Shown here: one piece after another, positions 42,907 to 51,652 of the stretch
How the letters are laid out: each line of letters begins with the position of its first letter
Numbering within the stretch: the first letter of the stretch is position 1
Source: Oceanobacillus profundus
GTDB lineage: Bacteria; Bacillota; Bacilli; Bacillales; Amphibacillaceae
Assembly: GCF_003515705.1 (NCBI RefSeq)
Contig: NZ_QWEH01000008.1
Span: 62,001-126,000, forward strand
Length of the DNA: 64,000 nucleotides
Direction: 5' to 3'
The notes under the pieces: generated by a model
The model's database searches: none
What the model was told of the DNA's origin: nothing
What the model saw: the letters and a program-made list of their open reading frames with translations, nothing else
Position numbers and translations under genes: made by a program

Positions 42907-43866
42907 ATGTCTACAAATTTAAAGTTAGCAACATTTGCAGGTGGGTGTTTCTGGTGCATGGTCGAACCCTTTGATCAACGTCCTGGAATTGAAAGCATCG
43001 TTTCTGGTTATACTGGAGGGCATGTTGAAAATCCAACATATGAACAGGTTTGCACAAATACCACAGGACATGTGGAAGCAGTGCAAATAACATTTAATCC
43101 AAATTATATGTCTTATGAGGAACTAGTAAACACTTTCTGGCAGCAAATCGATCCAACAGATGCAGGGGGACAATTTAATGATAGGGGAGAGTCCTATCAA
43201 ACAGCAATCTTCTATCATGATGAATCACAAAAGCAGATTGCCGAGAAATCAAAGCAAAAATTGGAAGCAAGTGGGAAATTCTCTAAACCGATTGCTACAC
43301 AAATTCTTCCTGCTAAACCCTTCTACCGTGCGGAAGACAGTCACCAGGATTATTATAAAAAGCAATCGTTCCATTACCGGCTATATAAAAAAGGATCAGG
43401 TAGGGAAGATTTTATTAAGGATAATTGGCAAGAGAAGTATGATAAAGCAGCGTTAAAGAAAAAGTTAACACCAATCCAGTATCATGTAACACAAGAGAAT
43501 GGGACTGAGCGTCCTTTTCAGAATGAGTATTGGGATAATAACAAGGAAGGCATTTATGTTGATGTTGTGTCTGGAAAAGCCCTTTTTTCCTCACAAGATC
43601 AATATGATGCTGGCTGTGGTTGGCCAAGCTTTACGAAGCCGATTGACGCATATCAACTAAAAGAAAACATGGATACTACTCATGGGATGATACGAACAGA
43701 AGTTAAAAGTAATAGTTCAAACTCTCATTTAGGACATGTATTTGAAGATGGACCAGTGGAGGCTGGTGGGTTACGTTATTGTATGAATTCTGCTGCAATG
43801 CGCTTTATCCCGAAAGAAAAAATGGCTGATGAAGGGTACGGGGAATACCTACATTTATTTAATTAA
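42907..43866 (+). CDS. msrAB: fused peptide methionine sulfoxide reductase MsrA/MsrB
   Basis: 319-residue bifunctional repair enzyme. The MsrA half (about 1-160) has the catalytic [18 protein letters not shown] and [12 protein letters not shown]; the MsrB half (about 185-319) has [20 protein letters not shown] and the catalytic [14 protein letters not shown]. It reduces both S- and R-methionine sulfoxide. The MsrB part lacks the CxxC pairs of zinc-binding forms, normal for fused enzymes. TACTGGAGGTATTTAC precedes the ATG. Confidence 0.94.
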   Translation: MSTNLKLATFAGGCFWCMVEPFDQRPGIESIVSGYTGGHVENPTYEQVCTNTTGHVEAVQITFNPNYMSYEELVNTFWQQIDPTDAGGQFNDRGESYQTAIFYHDESQKQIAEKSKQKLEASGKFSKPIATQILPAKPFYRAEDSHQDYYKKQSFHYRLYKKGSGREDFIKDNWQEKYDKAALKKKLTPIQYHVTQENGTERPFQNEYWDNNKEGIYVDVVSGKALFSSQDQYDAGCGWPSFTKPIDAYQLKENMDTTHGMIRTEVKSNSSNSHLGHVFEDGPVEAGGLRYCMNSAAMRFIPKEKMADEGYGEYLHLFN

Positions 43867-43906
43867 CGGTAATATTATTATGTAAACCAGAAAGAAGGAA
43901 TAAAAA

Positions 43907-44116
43907 ATGATTCACTTAAATTGGGGAAATAGAGAAACACTAAAAAAAATTGAATGTGTTCATGCAGATGCTAAGAAATTTATTGTTCATCATAAGCTTA
44001 CACCAGGAAAAATCTATGATGTAAAAAATGAATCGGATGAATTTTACTTTATCATTGATAATAGTAACCGGATGGCAGGATTTAGGAAAGATTATTTTAA
44101 AGAAGTGAAGAATTAA
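43907..44116 (+). CDS. small DUF6501-like protein
   Basis: 69 residues, soluble, beta-rich. MIHLNWGNRETLKKIECVHA, then GKIYDVKNESDEFYFIIDNS and a FRKDYF end, match the DUF6501 proteins I recall from Bacillaceae. Function unknown. AGAAGGAATAAAAA precedes the ATG; a terminator overlaps its end. Confidence 0.7.
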   Translation: MIHLNWGNRETLKKIECVHADAKKFIVHHKLTPGKIYDVKNESDEFYFIIDNSNRMAGFRKDYFKEVKN

Positions 44117-44150
44117 AAAAATAACAGGAGCAATCCTGTTATTTTTTATT
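44114..44150. terminator. terminator after the DUF6501-like gene
   Basis: AAAAAATAACAGGA-GCAA-TCCTGTTATTTTTT; symmetrical, so usable in both directions. Confidence 0.92.
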
Positions 44151-44151
44151 C

Positions 44152-44252
44152 CTGCCAGGAAACTATATAGTTTGTATGCAGTGGATAACTTCATCTCGGA
44201 GCGACCACGACCAGTCACACCTCGCTATGCAGGTGCTTTTGCTTTTGTTCAT
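44152..44252. repeat. short relative of the structured repeat family 1
   Basis: CCAGGAAACTATA matches the 5' flank of copy 1 (10049-10059). GTATGCAGTGGATAACTT matches the 5' flank of copy 2 (40652-40669), and GCTTTTGCTTTTGTTC resembles the end of copy 2 (GCGCTTTTGTTC). The large middle part is absent or replaced, so this looks like an internally deleted member. Confidence 0.6.
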
Positions 44253-44302
44253 TATATTTTCATTAAATTTTAGAATATATTGTTTTCTATTCCAACATTT
44301 GA

Positions 44303-44311
44303 TGCTATAAT
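44303..44311 (+). promoter_or_regulatory. extended -10 promoter of the phosphatase gene
   Basis: TGCTATAAT, a perfect TGnTATAAT, 74 bases before the start codon. No clear -35 box. Confidence 0.5.
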
Positions 44312-44384
44312 TTATCTACTCATTTACAACTTATCCAACTGTAGACTTAGTAGAGAACCATCCAAACTGGAGGGATGATCGAAC

Positions 44385-44945
44385 ATGAAAAAAATTTATT
44401 TTGTCAGACATTGTTCCGCTCACGGTCAACACAGGGATTCTCCGTTAACAAAAGACGGAATTAAACAAGCAAGAGAGCTAGCCGAATATTTTAATGAGCT
44501 GCCGATTACGTTTGATCTAATTCTTTCAAGTCCTTACTTAAGAGCGATTGAAAGTATTAAGCCATATGCAGAATTAACAAATTCAACGATTCAAATTGAC
44601 GAACGTTTAAAAGAGCGTATTCTTAGTGAAGAGCCAGTTGAAGACTGGATGGATGGATTAGAACAATCCTTTTTGGATGAACATTTTTCGCTGCCAGGTG
44701 GAGAGTCTGCACGAGATCTTTTGCATCGATGTAATGGAGTTTTAAATCCTCTTTATAATGACTCTTCTATTAAACATGCTATTATAGTCAGTCATGGAAA
44801 TTTATTATCCCATGTTTTTCATCAATTTGATAAACGCTTTGGCTTTAATCAATGGAAAGAATTAAGAAATCCAGATATCTATCTGTTGCAGTTTGATGAT
44901 ACTGACAGTATGCTGGAATGTGTCTGGAGACCAATTGAATTGTAA
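44385..44945 (+). CDS. histidine phosphatase family protein
   Basis: 186-residue phosphoglycerate mutase-like phosphatase. The catalytic RHC (YFVRHCSAHGQHRDSPLTKDG) replaces the more usual RHG, which is seen in several Bacillus members. The second conserved Arg (SSPYLRAIESI), Glu and His (VSHGNLLSH) are present. Cytosolic; substrate unknown. GGAGGGATGATCGAAC precedes the ATG. A dispersed repeat starts at its stop codon. Confidence 0.88.
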   Translation: MKKIYFVRHCSAHGQHRDSPLTKDGIKQARELAEYFNELPITFDLILSSPYLRAIESIKPYAELTNSTIQIDERLKERILSEEPVEDWMDGLEQSFLDEHFSLPGGESARDLLHRCNGVLNPLYNDSSIKHAIIVSHGNLLSHVFHQFDKRFGFNQWKELRNPDIYLLQFDDTDSMLECVWRPIEL

Positions 44946-45100
44946 GAGGTTGTTCAAAAAAATGATACATCGAGAACAGAGGACGTTCGACTAACTACCG
45001 ACACGTCCTGTGAACAACACAAAAGTCAACATATCCTGAGTAAGCCTGGTACGGGGAGCTATGCTGCGTAGAACTTTCGGTCCTTTTATCTTGAACATGA
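44946..45100. repeat. dispersed repeat family 2, copy B
   Basis: Begins GAGGTTGTTCAAAAAAATG and ends TTTTATCTTGAAC, so its termini are inverted (GTTCAA/TTGAAC). Shares ACATCGAGAACAGAGGAC and the following TTCGACTAA.TA.CGACACGT with 29262-29436. GGACG/CGTCC forms a hairpin within. The middle part differs from copy A. It fills the space between two convergent genes. Confidence 0.8.
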
Positions 45101-45101
45101 A

Positions 45102-46292
45102 TTATAAGTATAAATTTGCTAACATTATTCCTAAGCTGTCCTCATAAATTTCCTGAAATTGCTCGATCGGCAGGGGGTTGACACCTTCTCCAAGTTCTAC
45201 TGTAAAGCCAGGCCTTCGAAATTCTTGAATAAACCAATCCTTATATCCTGCATAACTATCAACATATTGAATAGGTGTATAGCCACTGACTCTTTCATAC
45301 TCACTTACAATCTCTGCGGATTCAGGTGGCTCTAATCCTTCAAATCCCCAAAATATAACTTTACCTTGGGTATGAAAAGCGTTCATCCTTCTAAAGTTTC
45401 TTTCTTCAGCTAAATTTGCCATTGCAATTGCTTCTGGTTCTGTTAATGGAGCAGTTCCTGGAAAATCTCTAGGCTGCGGAGTTGTTGGTTTTCTATCTGC
45501 TTCAATTTCCCATAAAGCAGGAAATTGATTATTTAAATCAACCCCATTAATATTTGCCTTCCAACCTGAAAAATCTTCACTTTGCTGATTAATAGCTAAA
45601 ACAGAATTACTATAGTCACCAGCCGCAGATGCTCCCTGTATTACGAGATTTACTCCATCTGGATTAACCATCGGAACAGCTGAAAATAGCGTTGCTTGAT
45701 ACATTGGTAACGTTGCAAGGTCATTGATAGGCAGTCCATTTGTAAGCGATAAAGCATACTCATTAATAAATCGCATGATAATCGGAGTAGTAATCCATTC
45801 ATTTGCATGAAATGATCCATTTAGATGGACTTCAGTTGGTCCAGCACCAATTTGCAGTTCCGTAATATCTTTGCCCATTACAGAACTACCGATAGATCTT
45901 TTCATAATAAATGGATAGATGGAAAGCAGCTCATTTATATCTGTTACCATTCTTTCATACGTATAATTTGTTATATCATCAACTACAAATTCAGTAACTC
46001 TCTTAGGCAGATAAATGGTCTGACCAACCTCAAGCTGTGAAGGATCAATTGTCGAATTCATTAATTCTATCAAATCTAACGGTATATTATTTTCAATTGC
46101 TAGTGTCCAAAATGTATCATTCGGTTCAATTGTATAATTTTCACGTAAATAGCCTGGTATTTTAATTTCTTGCCCAACTTGAATTTGTAACGCATTTACC
46201 CCGGGATTTGAGGTTTCGATTAAGATTACTGGGATGTTAAATAACTGGCTATAATACCAAAGCGAATCACCTAAACGTACAGTAATTTTCAT
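45102..46292 (-). CDS. LysM-containing M14 peptidase (gamma-D-glutamyl-diamino acid endopeptidase-like)
   Basis: 396 residues. Two LysM peptidoglycan-binding motifs (about 1-48, VRLGDSLWYYSQLFNIPVIL; and 51-97, YTIEPNDTFWTLAIENNIPL) are followed by a zinc carboxypeptidase domain. Zinc ligands and catalytic residues: HANEWITT (HxxE), the second-half His (NAFHTQGKVIFWGF), and the late Glu in PGFTVELGEG. Similar to YqgT and the ENP1 enzymes that cut gamma-D-Glu-meso-DAP during sporulation or wall turnover. There is no signal peptide, as in those enzymes. ATG 46292 with AAAGGGAG 7 bases upstream is preferred to ATG 46313. Confidence 0.88.
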   Translation of the reverse strand: MKITVRLGDSLWYYSQLFNIPVILIETSNPGVNALQIQVGQEIKIPGYLRENYTIEPNDTFWTLAIENNIPLDLIELMNSTIDPSQLEVGQTIYLPKRVTEFVVDDITNYTYERMVTDINELLSIYPFIMKRSIGSSVMGKDITELQIGAGPTEVHLNGSFHANEWITTPIIMRFINEYALSLTNGLPINDLATLPMYQATLFSAVPMVNPDGVNLVIQGASAAGDYSNSVLAINQQSEDFSGWKANINGVDLNNQFPALWEIEADRKPTTPQPRDFPGTAPLTEPEAIAMANLAEERNFRRMNAFHTQGKVIFWGFEGLEPPESAEIVSEYERVSGYTPIQYVDSYAGYKDWFIQEFRRPGFTVELGEGVNPLPIEQFQEIYEDSLGIMLANLYL

Positions 46293-46435
46293 TATCATTC
46301 TCCCTTTCAACATGAATATTACATCATATGTTTATTGAAAAGAATGATGAATCTTTTATTTTTTTAAGATAATGCGCTATAATAGGTAAACATACATGTA
46401 ATAATACATCATTGTGTACGAAGGAGGAGATTTGT

Positions 46436-46675
46436 TTGGCTTTTGTAATTACATCACCTTGTAAAACAGAAAAAGCAGGAGAATGTGTAGAAGTATGTCC
46501 TGTTGATTGTATAGAAGAAGGCAAAGATATGTTTTACATTGACCCTGACATTTGTATTGATTGCGGAGCGTGCGAGGCAGTTTGTCCGGTAGAAGCAATT
46601 TTTATCGAAGACGAGGTCCCAGAAGAGGAAACACCTTATATTGCATTAAACCGTGCATTCTTTGAAGACAGATAA
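46436..46675 (+). CDS. fer: ferredoxin (Fer-type)
   Basis: 79-residue bacterial-type ferredoxin. Cys-rich SPCKTEKAGECVEVCPVDCI and the complete CIDCGACEAVCPVEAI cluster site are seen. The C-terminal EEETPYIALNRAFFEDR is like B. subtilis Fer. It is an electron carrier for P450s or other reductases. Start is TTG 46436, with AAGGAGGAG 6 bases upstream; the frame upstream of it is not translated sensibly. A terminator follows. Confidence 0.92.
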   Translation: MAFVITSPCKTEKAGECVEVCPVDCIEEGKDMFYIDPDICIDCGACEAVCPVEAIFIEDEVPEEETPYIALNRAFFEDR

Positions 46676-46682
46676 TAAAATC

Positions 46683-46720
46683 AAAAAGCCGTTTACCACC
46701 AGGTAGGCGGCTATTTTCTT
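46683..46720 (+). terminator. rho-independent terminator after the ferredoxin gene
   Basis: AAAAAGCCGTTTACC and GGTAGGCGGCTATTTT form a stem with a G/T-rich mismatch and A/T flanks. Confidence 0.75.
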
Positions 46721-46846
46721 GATGAAGTTAACTATAATACAATCTGTTTCTTATCGCAGGATTCTTATACGTGTTTTGTAAATCGTACATAAATTTCCCT
46801 GTATTGGTAATAATGATTCTATCTAAATAGATAGGAGAGAGGCAGA

Positions 46847-48373
46847 TTGGCTAAACCAACATTACCACAATTTCCTGAACCTATATGGCGTGAAAATCTA
46901 TCATTACCGAAATTCTCGACCTTGAATGAATCCATTAAAACAGATGTAGCCATTATTGGAGGAGGCATCACAGGAATAACTGCAGCGTATTTACTATCGA
47001 AACAGAATCTAAAGGTAGCATTGCTTGATGCAGGGTCAATTTTAAATGGAACTACAGGCCATACTACTGCGAAAATAACAGCACAGCATGGCCTGATTTA
47101 CGATGAATTGATTCAGCATTTTGGTTTGGAAAAAGCATCCCTGTATTATCAGGCTGCTGAAGAAGCGAAACAGTTTATTGAAGAGATAATAAGGAAGAAG
47201 GGGATTGAATGCAGCCTCACCACAGAAGATGCTTATCTTTACACAAACCATGACACATATTTGGAAAAAATAGAGAAGGAAAAAGAAGCATATGACAAAT
47301 TAAAAATAACTAATAAATTAGTCGAAAGCATACCACTTAATATTCCAGTAAAAGTGGCTCTTGTTATGCAGGCACAAGCACAATTTCATCCATTAAACTA
47401 CCTGAAAGCATTAGTGGAAGAGAGCTTACAAAAGTCTGTAACTATTTATGAAAATACAACAGCTGTAGATATTGAATATAATAAGCATCCTAGTGTCATA
47501 ACAAGGGATGGACATCGAGTAATATGTCGATATGTAATTGTAGCTTCTCATTTCCCTTTCTATGACCGGGAAAGCTTTTATTTTACTCGCATGTTTTCTG
47601 AAAGATCATATCTTATCGCAGGAAAGTCGCCAAATGATTTTCCAGGAGGAATGTATATTAGTGCGGAATCTCCAACACGCTCCATTAGATCTGTAAAGTT
47701 GCATGATGATAAGGAGTTTGTGCTCATTGGAGGAGAAAATCATAAAACAGGTCAAGGCGACTCTACGATTGCGCATTATGAAGCATTGCAGAAATTTGCT
47801 AACGTACACTTTCAAGTCGAAAAAATTGACTATAGGTGGTCAGCACAAGACTTAACAACCTTGGATAAAGTGCCATATATCGGACCAACGATGAAAGACG
47901 AGGATGCAGTACTTGTTGCTACAGGCTATCGTAAATGGGGAATGACGAATGGAACGATTGCAGCTAAGATACTGTCAGATACCATCTTGCGTAAAGAAAA
48001 TCCATATGCAGATCTATTTAAACCATCAAGATTTCAAGCTGATCCTTCGGTAAAGAAGTTTATGGAGGTAAATGCCGATGTAGCGAAACATTTGTTAAAA
48101 GGAAAACTAGAATTTACAAAGGATACGGTTAAAGACCTTAAGGCCGATGACGCAACAGTTACCAGGATCGACGGTAATCGAGTTGGTGTTTATAAAGATA
48201 AAGATAGTAAACTCCATATGGTGGATACAACTTGTACACATTTAGGGTGTGAAGTAGAATGGAACTCCGGTGAACGTTCATGGGATTGCCCTTGCCACGG
48301 ATCTCGATTTTCTTATACAGGCGAGGTTTTAGACGGACCTGCTAAAAAGCCTTTAAAACGAATTAAAAATTAA
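46847..48373 (+). CDS. yhfW: FAD-dependent oxidoreductase with C-terminal Rieske domain (YhfW-like)
   Basis: 508 residues. N-terminal DAO-type FAD domain with VAIIGGGITGITAAYLLSKQ at about 31-50 and GTTGHTTAKITAQHG. A Rieske [2Fe-2S] domain occupies the last 90 residues (CTHLGC and CPCHGSRFSYTGEVLDGPA). It fits B. subtilis YhfW in architecture and length. The reaction is not known; electrons probably pass between FAD and the cluster, and the ferredoxin gene upstream may be a partner. Start is TTG 46847 after AGGAGAGAGG. Confidence 0.88.
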   Translation: MAKPTLPQFPEPIWRENLSLPKFSTLNESIKTDVAIIGGGITGITAAYLLSKQNLKVALLDAGSILNGTTGHTTAKITAQHGLIYDELIQHFGLEKASLYYQAAEEAKQFIEEIIRKKGIECSLTTEDAYLYTNHDTYLEKIEKEKEAYDKLKITNKLVESIPLNIPVKVALVMQAQAQFHPLNYLKALVEESLQKSVTIYENTTAVDIEYNKHPSVITRDGHRVICRYVIVASHFPFYDRESFYFTRMFSERSYLIAGKSPNDFPGGMYISAESPTRSIRSVKLHDDKEFVLIGGENHKTGQGDSTIAHYEALQKFANVHFQVEKIDYRWSAQDLTTLDKVPYIGPTMKDEDAVLVATGYRKWGMTNGTIAAKILSDTILRKENPYADLFKPSRFQADPSVKKFMEVNADVAKHLLKGKLEFTKDTVKDLKADDATVTRIDGNRVGVYKDKDSKLHMVDTTCTHLGCEVEWNSGERSWDCPCHGSRFSYTGEVLDGPAKKPLKRIKN

Positions 48374-48376
48374 ATT

Positions 48377-48413
48377 AAAAACATGGTCCTGTTCGATAGG
48401 ACCATGTTTTTAA
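48377..48413. terminator. bidirectional terminator between yhfW and citR
   Basis: Perfect stem AAAAACATGGTCCT/AGGACCATGTTTTT with a seven-base loop between convergent genes. Confidence 0.93.
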
Positions 48414-48420
48414 TTGGAAT

Positions 48421-49308
48421 TTAACTATAATGGTAATTTGTAATAAAGTGGACAAATTCTTTTTCTATCGGAAGTCCATGTTTACAAATGATGTACATAC
48501 TGGATGAAGGGACGTCTATAAAATCAATTGGAACTTCTAAAATTCTTCCTTCCATCAGTTCGCGTTTGATTATTGATTTTGGCAAAAAGCTAACACCAAT
48601 GCCTTCCATTACAAAACGCTTTGTAGCATGTGTTTGATTTACTTTCATCATCCGTAAAGCAGGGATGAGCTGCTTGAGTTGTTCTTTTAGATCGCTCCAA
48701 TAACCTGGATGATTATCTGTAAATAAAATATGATTCTCTAATAATTCTTTCGCATCGATAACAGGACCAATTTCCAAATCATATCCATCATGATTACAAA
48801 CTAGGCTAACGGGTTCTTCGTGGAATTTTATTGACTTTACGTTTGATAACCCGGGAATACAGGATAAGCCAATATCAACTTCTCCATTTTCGATTAAAGA
48901 AGAAATCTCAATTGATTCAACAACTTGAATCGATACTTCAACATATGGATTTTCATCTATATATGTTCGTAATATACTTGGTAAAATAGTCTCTGTGAAC
49001 ATGGGAGAAATAGCAATACGAATCGTTCGTTGATATCCTTGTTTATATCGATTGATAGCTTCCAAGCTTTTATCCATTTGAGAAAGGATCTCCTGTGCCT
49101 CCTGATAAAAAAATCTTCCGAACTCAGTTAGCTGTACATTTCTACCGTGTTTTATAAAGAGCCTCTCACCAAGTTCTTTTTCTAATAGTTTCATTTTCGA
49201 TGTGATTGCAGGCTGGGTCATAAATAATTTTTCTGCGACAATTCTAAAATTTTCAACCTCTGCAGCCATTAAAAATGTTTGTAAGGTTCTTTGGTCGATT
49301 ATAATCAC
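48421..49308 (-). CDS. citR: LysR-family regulator, CitR-like
   Basis: 295 residues: N-terminal winged helix (TLQTFLMAAEVENFRIVAEK, then MTQPAITSKMKLLEKELGE) and a periplasmic-binding-like effector domain. Divergent from a citrate synthase gene, as citR from citA in B. subtilis, where CitR represses citA. The listed start is GTG 49308, but this GTG is itself part of a GAGGTGAT Shine-Dalgarno-like sequence. Homology would allow a start one to three codons later, at an ATT, ATA or ATC. The identity as CitR rests on the context. Confidence 0.82.
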   Translation of the reverse strand: MIIIDQRTLQTFLMAAEVENFRIVAEKLFMTQPAITSKMKLLEKELGERLFIKHGRNVQLTEFGRFFYQEAQEILSQMDKSLEAINRYKQGYQRTIRIAISPMFTETILPSILRTYIDENPYVEVSIQVVESIEISSLIENGEVDIGLSCIPGLSNVKSIKFHEEPVSLVCNHDGYDLEIGPVIDAKELLENHILFTDNHPGYWSDLKEQLKQLIPALRMMKVNQTHATKRFVMEGIGVSFLPKSIIKRELMEGRILEVPIDFIDVPSSSMYIICKHGLPIEKEFVHFITNYHYS

Positions 49309-49344
49309 CTCATTGATAAAACTTATTTATTATTATACTAAAAA

Positions 49345-49359
49345 ATTAAAAATTTTAAT
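49345..49359. promoter_or_regulatory. palindromic LysR-type site between citR and citA
   Basis: ATTAAAA-A-TTTTAAT is a perfect odd palindrome that contains T-N11-A, in the 96-base divergent spacer. A TATAAT at 49376-49381, 17 bases after it, could be the citA -10. The site is AT-rich, so chance is not excluded. Confidence 0.45.
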
Positions 49360-49404
49360 AATGATTCGGTTCATTTATAATTACAAGAGAAAGGGGAGGA
49401 TTAC

Positions 49405-50469
49405 GTGTATTATCCAGGTTTAAAAGGAGTTACAGCTGTTGAAACAAAATTAAGTGATATTGATGGAGCAAATGGTCATTTAACGTATAGAGGGATTTCA
49501 GTACAAAAACTGGTAGAAAATTATTCCTTTGAGGAAATAGCATATTACTTGCTGCATGGAGTTTTTCCAAATCCAAATCAATTGCAGCTGTTCCAAACAG
49601 CTTTACGTGGGAACAGGGAATTACCTCCTTATATTAGGAACATATTATCCAACATTCCTATAGAGCAATCGATAATGGATGCTTTACGTACAACGATTTC
49701 AGCACTTTCAGCAAAAGAAGAAGCAGAAGATACGGCCATACAATTAATCGCTATTATTCCAACCATTATCGCGAACCGTTACCGGGTAATGAAAAAATTA
49801 GGTGTAATTGAACCTAATCCAAGATTAAATCATGTAGAGAACTTTATTTATATGTTAACAGGTGAAACGAATACAGCTAACGCAAGAATACTTGAAGCGT
49901 ATTTAATTATGACAATGGAGCACGGATTAAATGCATCGACGTTTGCAGCTAGAGTGACAATTTCAACAGAAAGTGATCTCGTTTCAGCAATCACAAGTGC
50001 CATTGGAACGATGAAAGGACCATTACATGGCGGAGCACCATCTGGAGTAATAGATTTATTAGAGGAAATCGCGACAAAGGATCAAATAAGTGAAGTAATT
50101 CACAATAAAATAAAAAATAAAGAGAGAATTATGGGATTTGGTCACAGGGTTTACAAGACTGTAGATCCACGCGCCGAAGCATTAAAGCAAATCATTTACA
50201 AACTGGAATCGTCACCAGAATGGATTGAATTAGCAGTTGAGACTGAGAAAGTAACGATTGATATATTAAATGAACTGAAACCAAATCAAAAGCTATATAC
50301 GAATGTAGAATATTATGCTGCAGCAATTATGAAATCACTGGAATTAGATCCAGAATTATTTACAGCTATATTTAGTTCAAGCCGAATCGTTGGTTGGTGT
50401 GCACATGCAATTGAACAGAAAAATAACAATGTAATTTTTAGACCAAATGCAACATACGTAGGAAATTAA
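49405..50469 (+). CDS. citA: citrate synthase, CitA-like
   Basis: Condenses oxaloacetate and acetyl-CoA. 354 residues, the short Gram-positive type. Active-site segments MEHGLNASTFAARV (His), GPLHGGAPSGVIDLLEEI (His of HGG), GFGHRVYKTVDPRA, and the late Asp region VEYYAAAIMKSLELD are present. GTG 49405 with AAGGGGAGGA upstream. Divergent from citR. The enzyme may be a minor or specialised synthase next to a main citZ elsewhere, and methylcitrate synthase activity is an alternative. Confidence 0.9.
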   Translation: MYYPGLKGVTAVETKLSDIDGANGHLTYRGISVQKLVENYSFEEIAYYLLHGVFPNPNQLQLFQTALRGNRELPPYIRNILSNIPIEQSIMDALRTTISALSAKEEAEDTAIQLIAIIPTIIANRYRVMKKLGVIEPNPRLNHVENFIYMLTGETNTANARILEAYLIMTMEHGLNASTFAARVTISTESDLVSAITSAIGTMKGPLHGGAPSGVIDLLEEIATKDQISEVIHNKIKNKERIMGFGHRVYKTVDPRAEALKQIIYKLESSPEWIELAVETEKVTIDILNELKPNQKLYTNVEYYAAAIMKSLELDPELFTAIFSSSRIVGWCAHAIEQKNNNVIFRPNATYVGN

Positions 50470-50471
50470 AT

Positions 50472-50514
50472 AAAAAATTACGCTATGAATATATTTTGTA
50501 GCGTAATTTTTTAT
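50472..50514 (+). terminator. rho-independent terminator after citA
   Basis: AAAAAATTACGCTA and TAGCGTAATTTTTT around a 13-base AT-rich loop, T run present. Confidence 0.9.
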
Positions 50515-50567
50515 TTTATCTCAATATCACAAGTATACTTATATTATGAGATGGGAATTTCGATTTT

Positions 50568-50642
<75 letters not shown>

Positions 50643-50682
50643 TTAATTGATAAAATGTAAACTATACCCTCTATCACGTCAT

Positions 50683-50862
<180 letters not shown>

Positions 50863-51031
50863 TTAGCAATCATTTGAAATAAACTAATGTTCTACTACTA
50901 ATATTTGCGGAAAGATATTCTTCCATTTTTCAAATCATCATTGTTAATATGCGTATAAATTTTACGTAATAATATAATTAAATGGTATTTTTACATGAAT
51001 TATCTGTTCAAAGATATAAAAATCAAAATTA

Positions 51032-51091
51032 TTAAGACAAGAAACTCTAAACTCCCCTCTTCTACAACTTTTAAGACATGAAAGTCTAAAC
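51032..51091. repeat. pair of 21-bp direct repeats beside the hydrolase pseudogene
   Basis: Bases 51032-51052 and 51071-51091 share TTAAGACAnGAAAnTCTAAAC (19 of 21 identical), with an 18-base spacer. They lie 30 bases past the truncated end of the pseudogene. Too few units for a CRISPR array; perhaps the scar of a deletion or a small tandem duplication. Confidence 0.55.
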
Positions 51092-51120
51092 GAAAAATTT
51101 GCTCATCATTATTTACTCGT

Positions 51121-51400
51121 TTAAAATAAATCTAATTCTTCTCGAATAGCTTCTATATCATATATTGTCTCCAAGAAACTTAATTGATACGGTTCATTGG
51201 CCTTGTCTGAATTACCTGCTTCTCTTAAATTTATCAAGAATACATTGTTGTTTTTTGTAAATGTCTCTGCAAAATAATCCCCTGTGTGATTAAATTCTGA
51301 ATAATGATGAGTGACACAAAGTGATTCTCCTGTACCCTTTACAAATATTTCAAATACACCACGTGATGTTTTTAAGTAAAGTTCTTTCCCAAATCCCCAT
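51121..51400 (-). pseudogene. truncated and frameshifted alpha/beta hydrolase
   Basis: From ATG 51400 (GGAAG upstream) the frame reads MGIW and then breaks. A one-base shift in a GGG run near 51389 restores KELYLKTSRGVFEIFVKGTG, then HHYSEFNHTGDYFAETF and NVFLINLREAGNSDKANEPY, ending EAIREELDLF and a stop. This is the N-terminal quarter of an alpha/beta hydrolase (proline iminopeptidase-like) family seen in Bacillus. The nucleophile-elbow GxSxG region and the rest are missing. So it carries both a frameshift and a large C-terminal deletion. Confidence 0.72.
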
Positions 51401-51652
51401 CAAAATCTTCCTATCTTATAAAACAATCCTGCTTCGTTAGCTGAATTACACTTCTTTACAATTTTATCAAAACGTGTTGAAACATTTTATAATGTAGTTA
51501 ATCAACCTGGAGAATAAATAATGGAGAGAAAAATCATGCAAAAAAGGTACCCGTGAAGGACCTTCTTCCATACTATATAGCAAAAGCCCATAATTATAAA
51601 ATGCAGGCGCTTGTCTTTTATGCTATCAATAATCAAGGGAGATGTATATAGA
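51401..51652. other. non-coding stretch before the YcgG-like gene
   Basis: No gene or clear promoter. An open frame from 51611 runs into the YcgG-like gene but lacks a ribosome binding site. Confidence 0.4.

Noticed and set aside
46412..46435. ATG 46412 as start of the ferredoxin gene
   Set aside because: The true Shine-Dalgarno AAGGAGGAG lies downstream of it, and Fer proteins begin at AFVITSPC-like sequence, which fits TTG 46436.
51032..51091. Direct repeats with an 18-base spacer as a CRISPR seed
   Set aside because: Only two units, imperfect, no cas genes and no leader.
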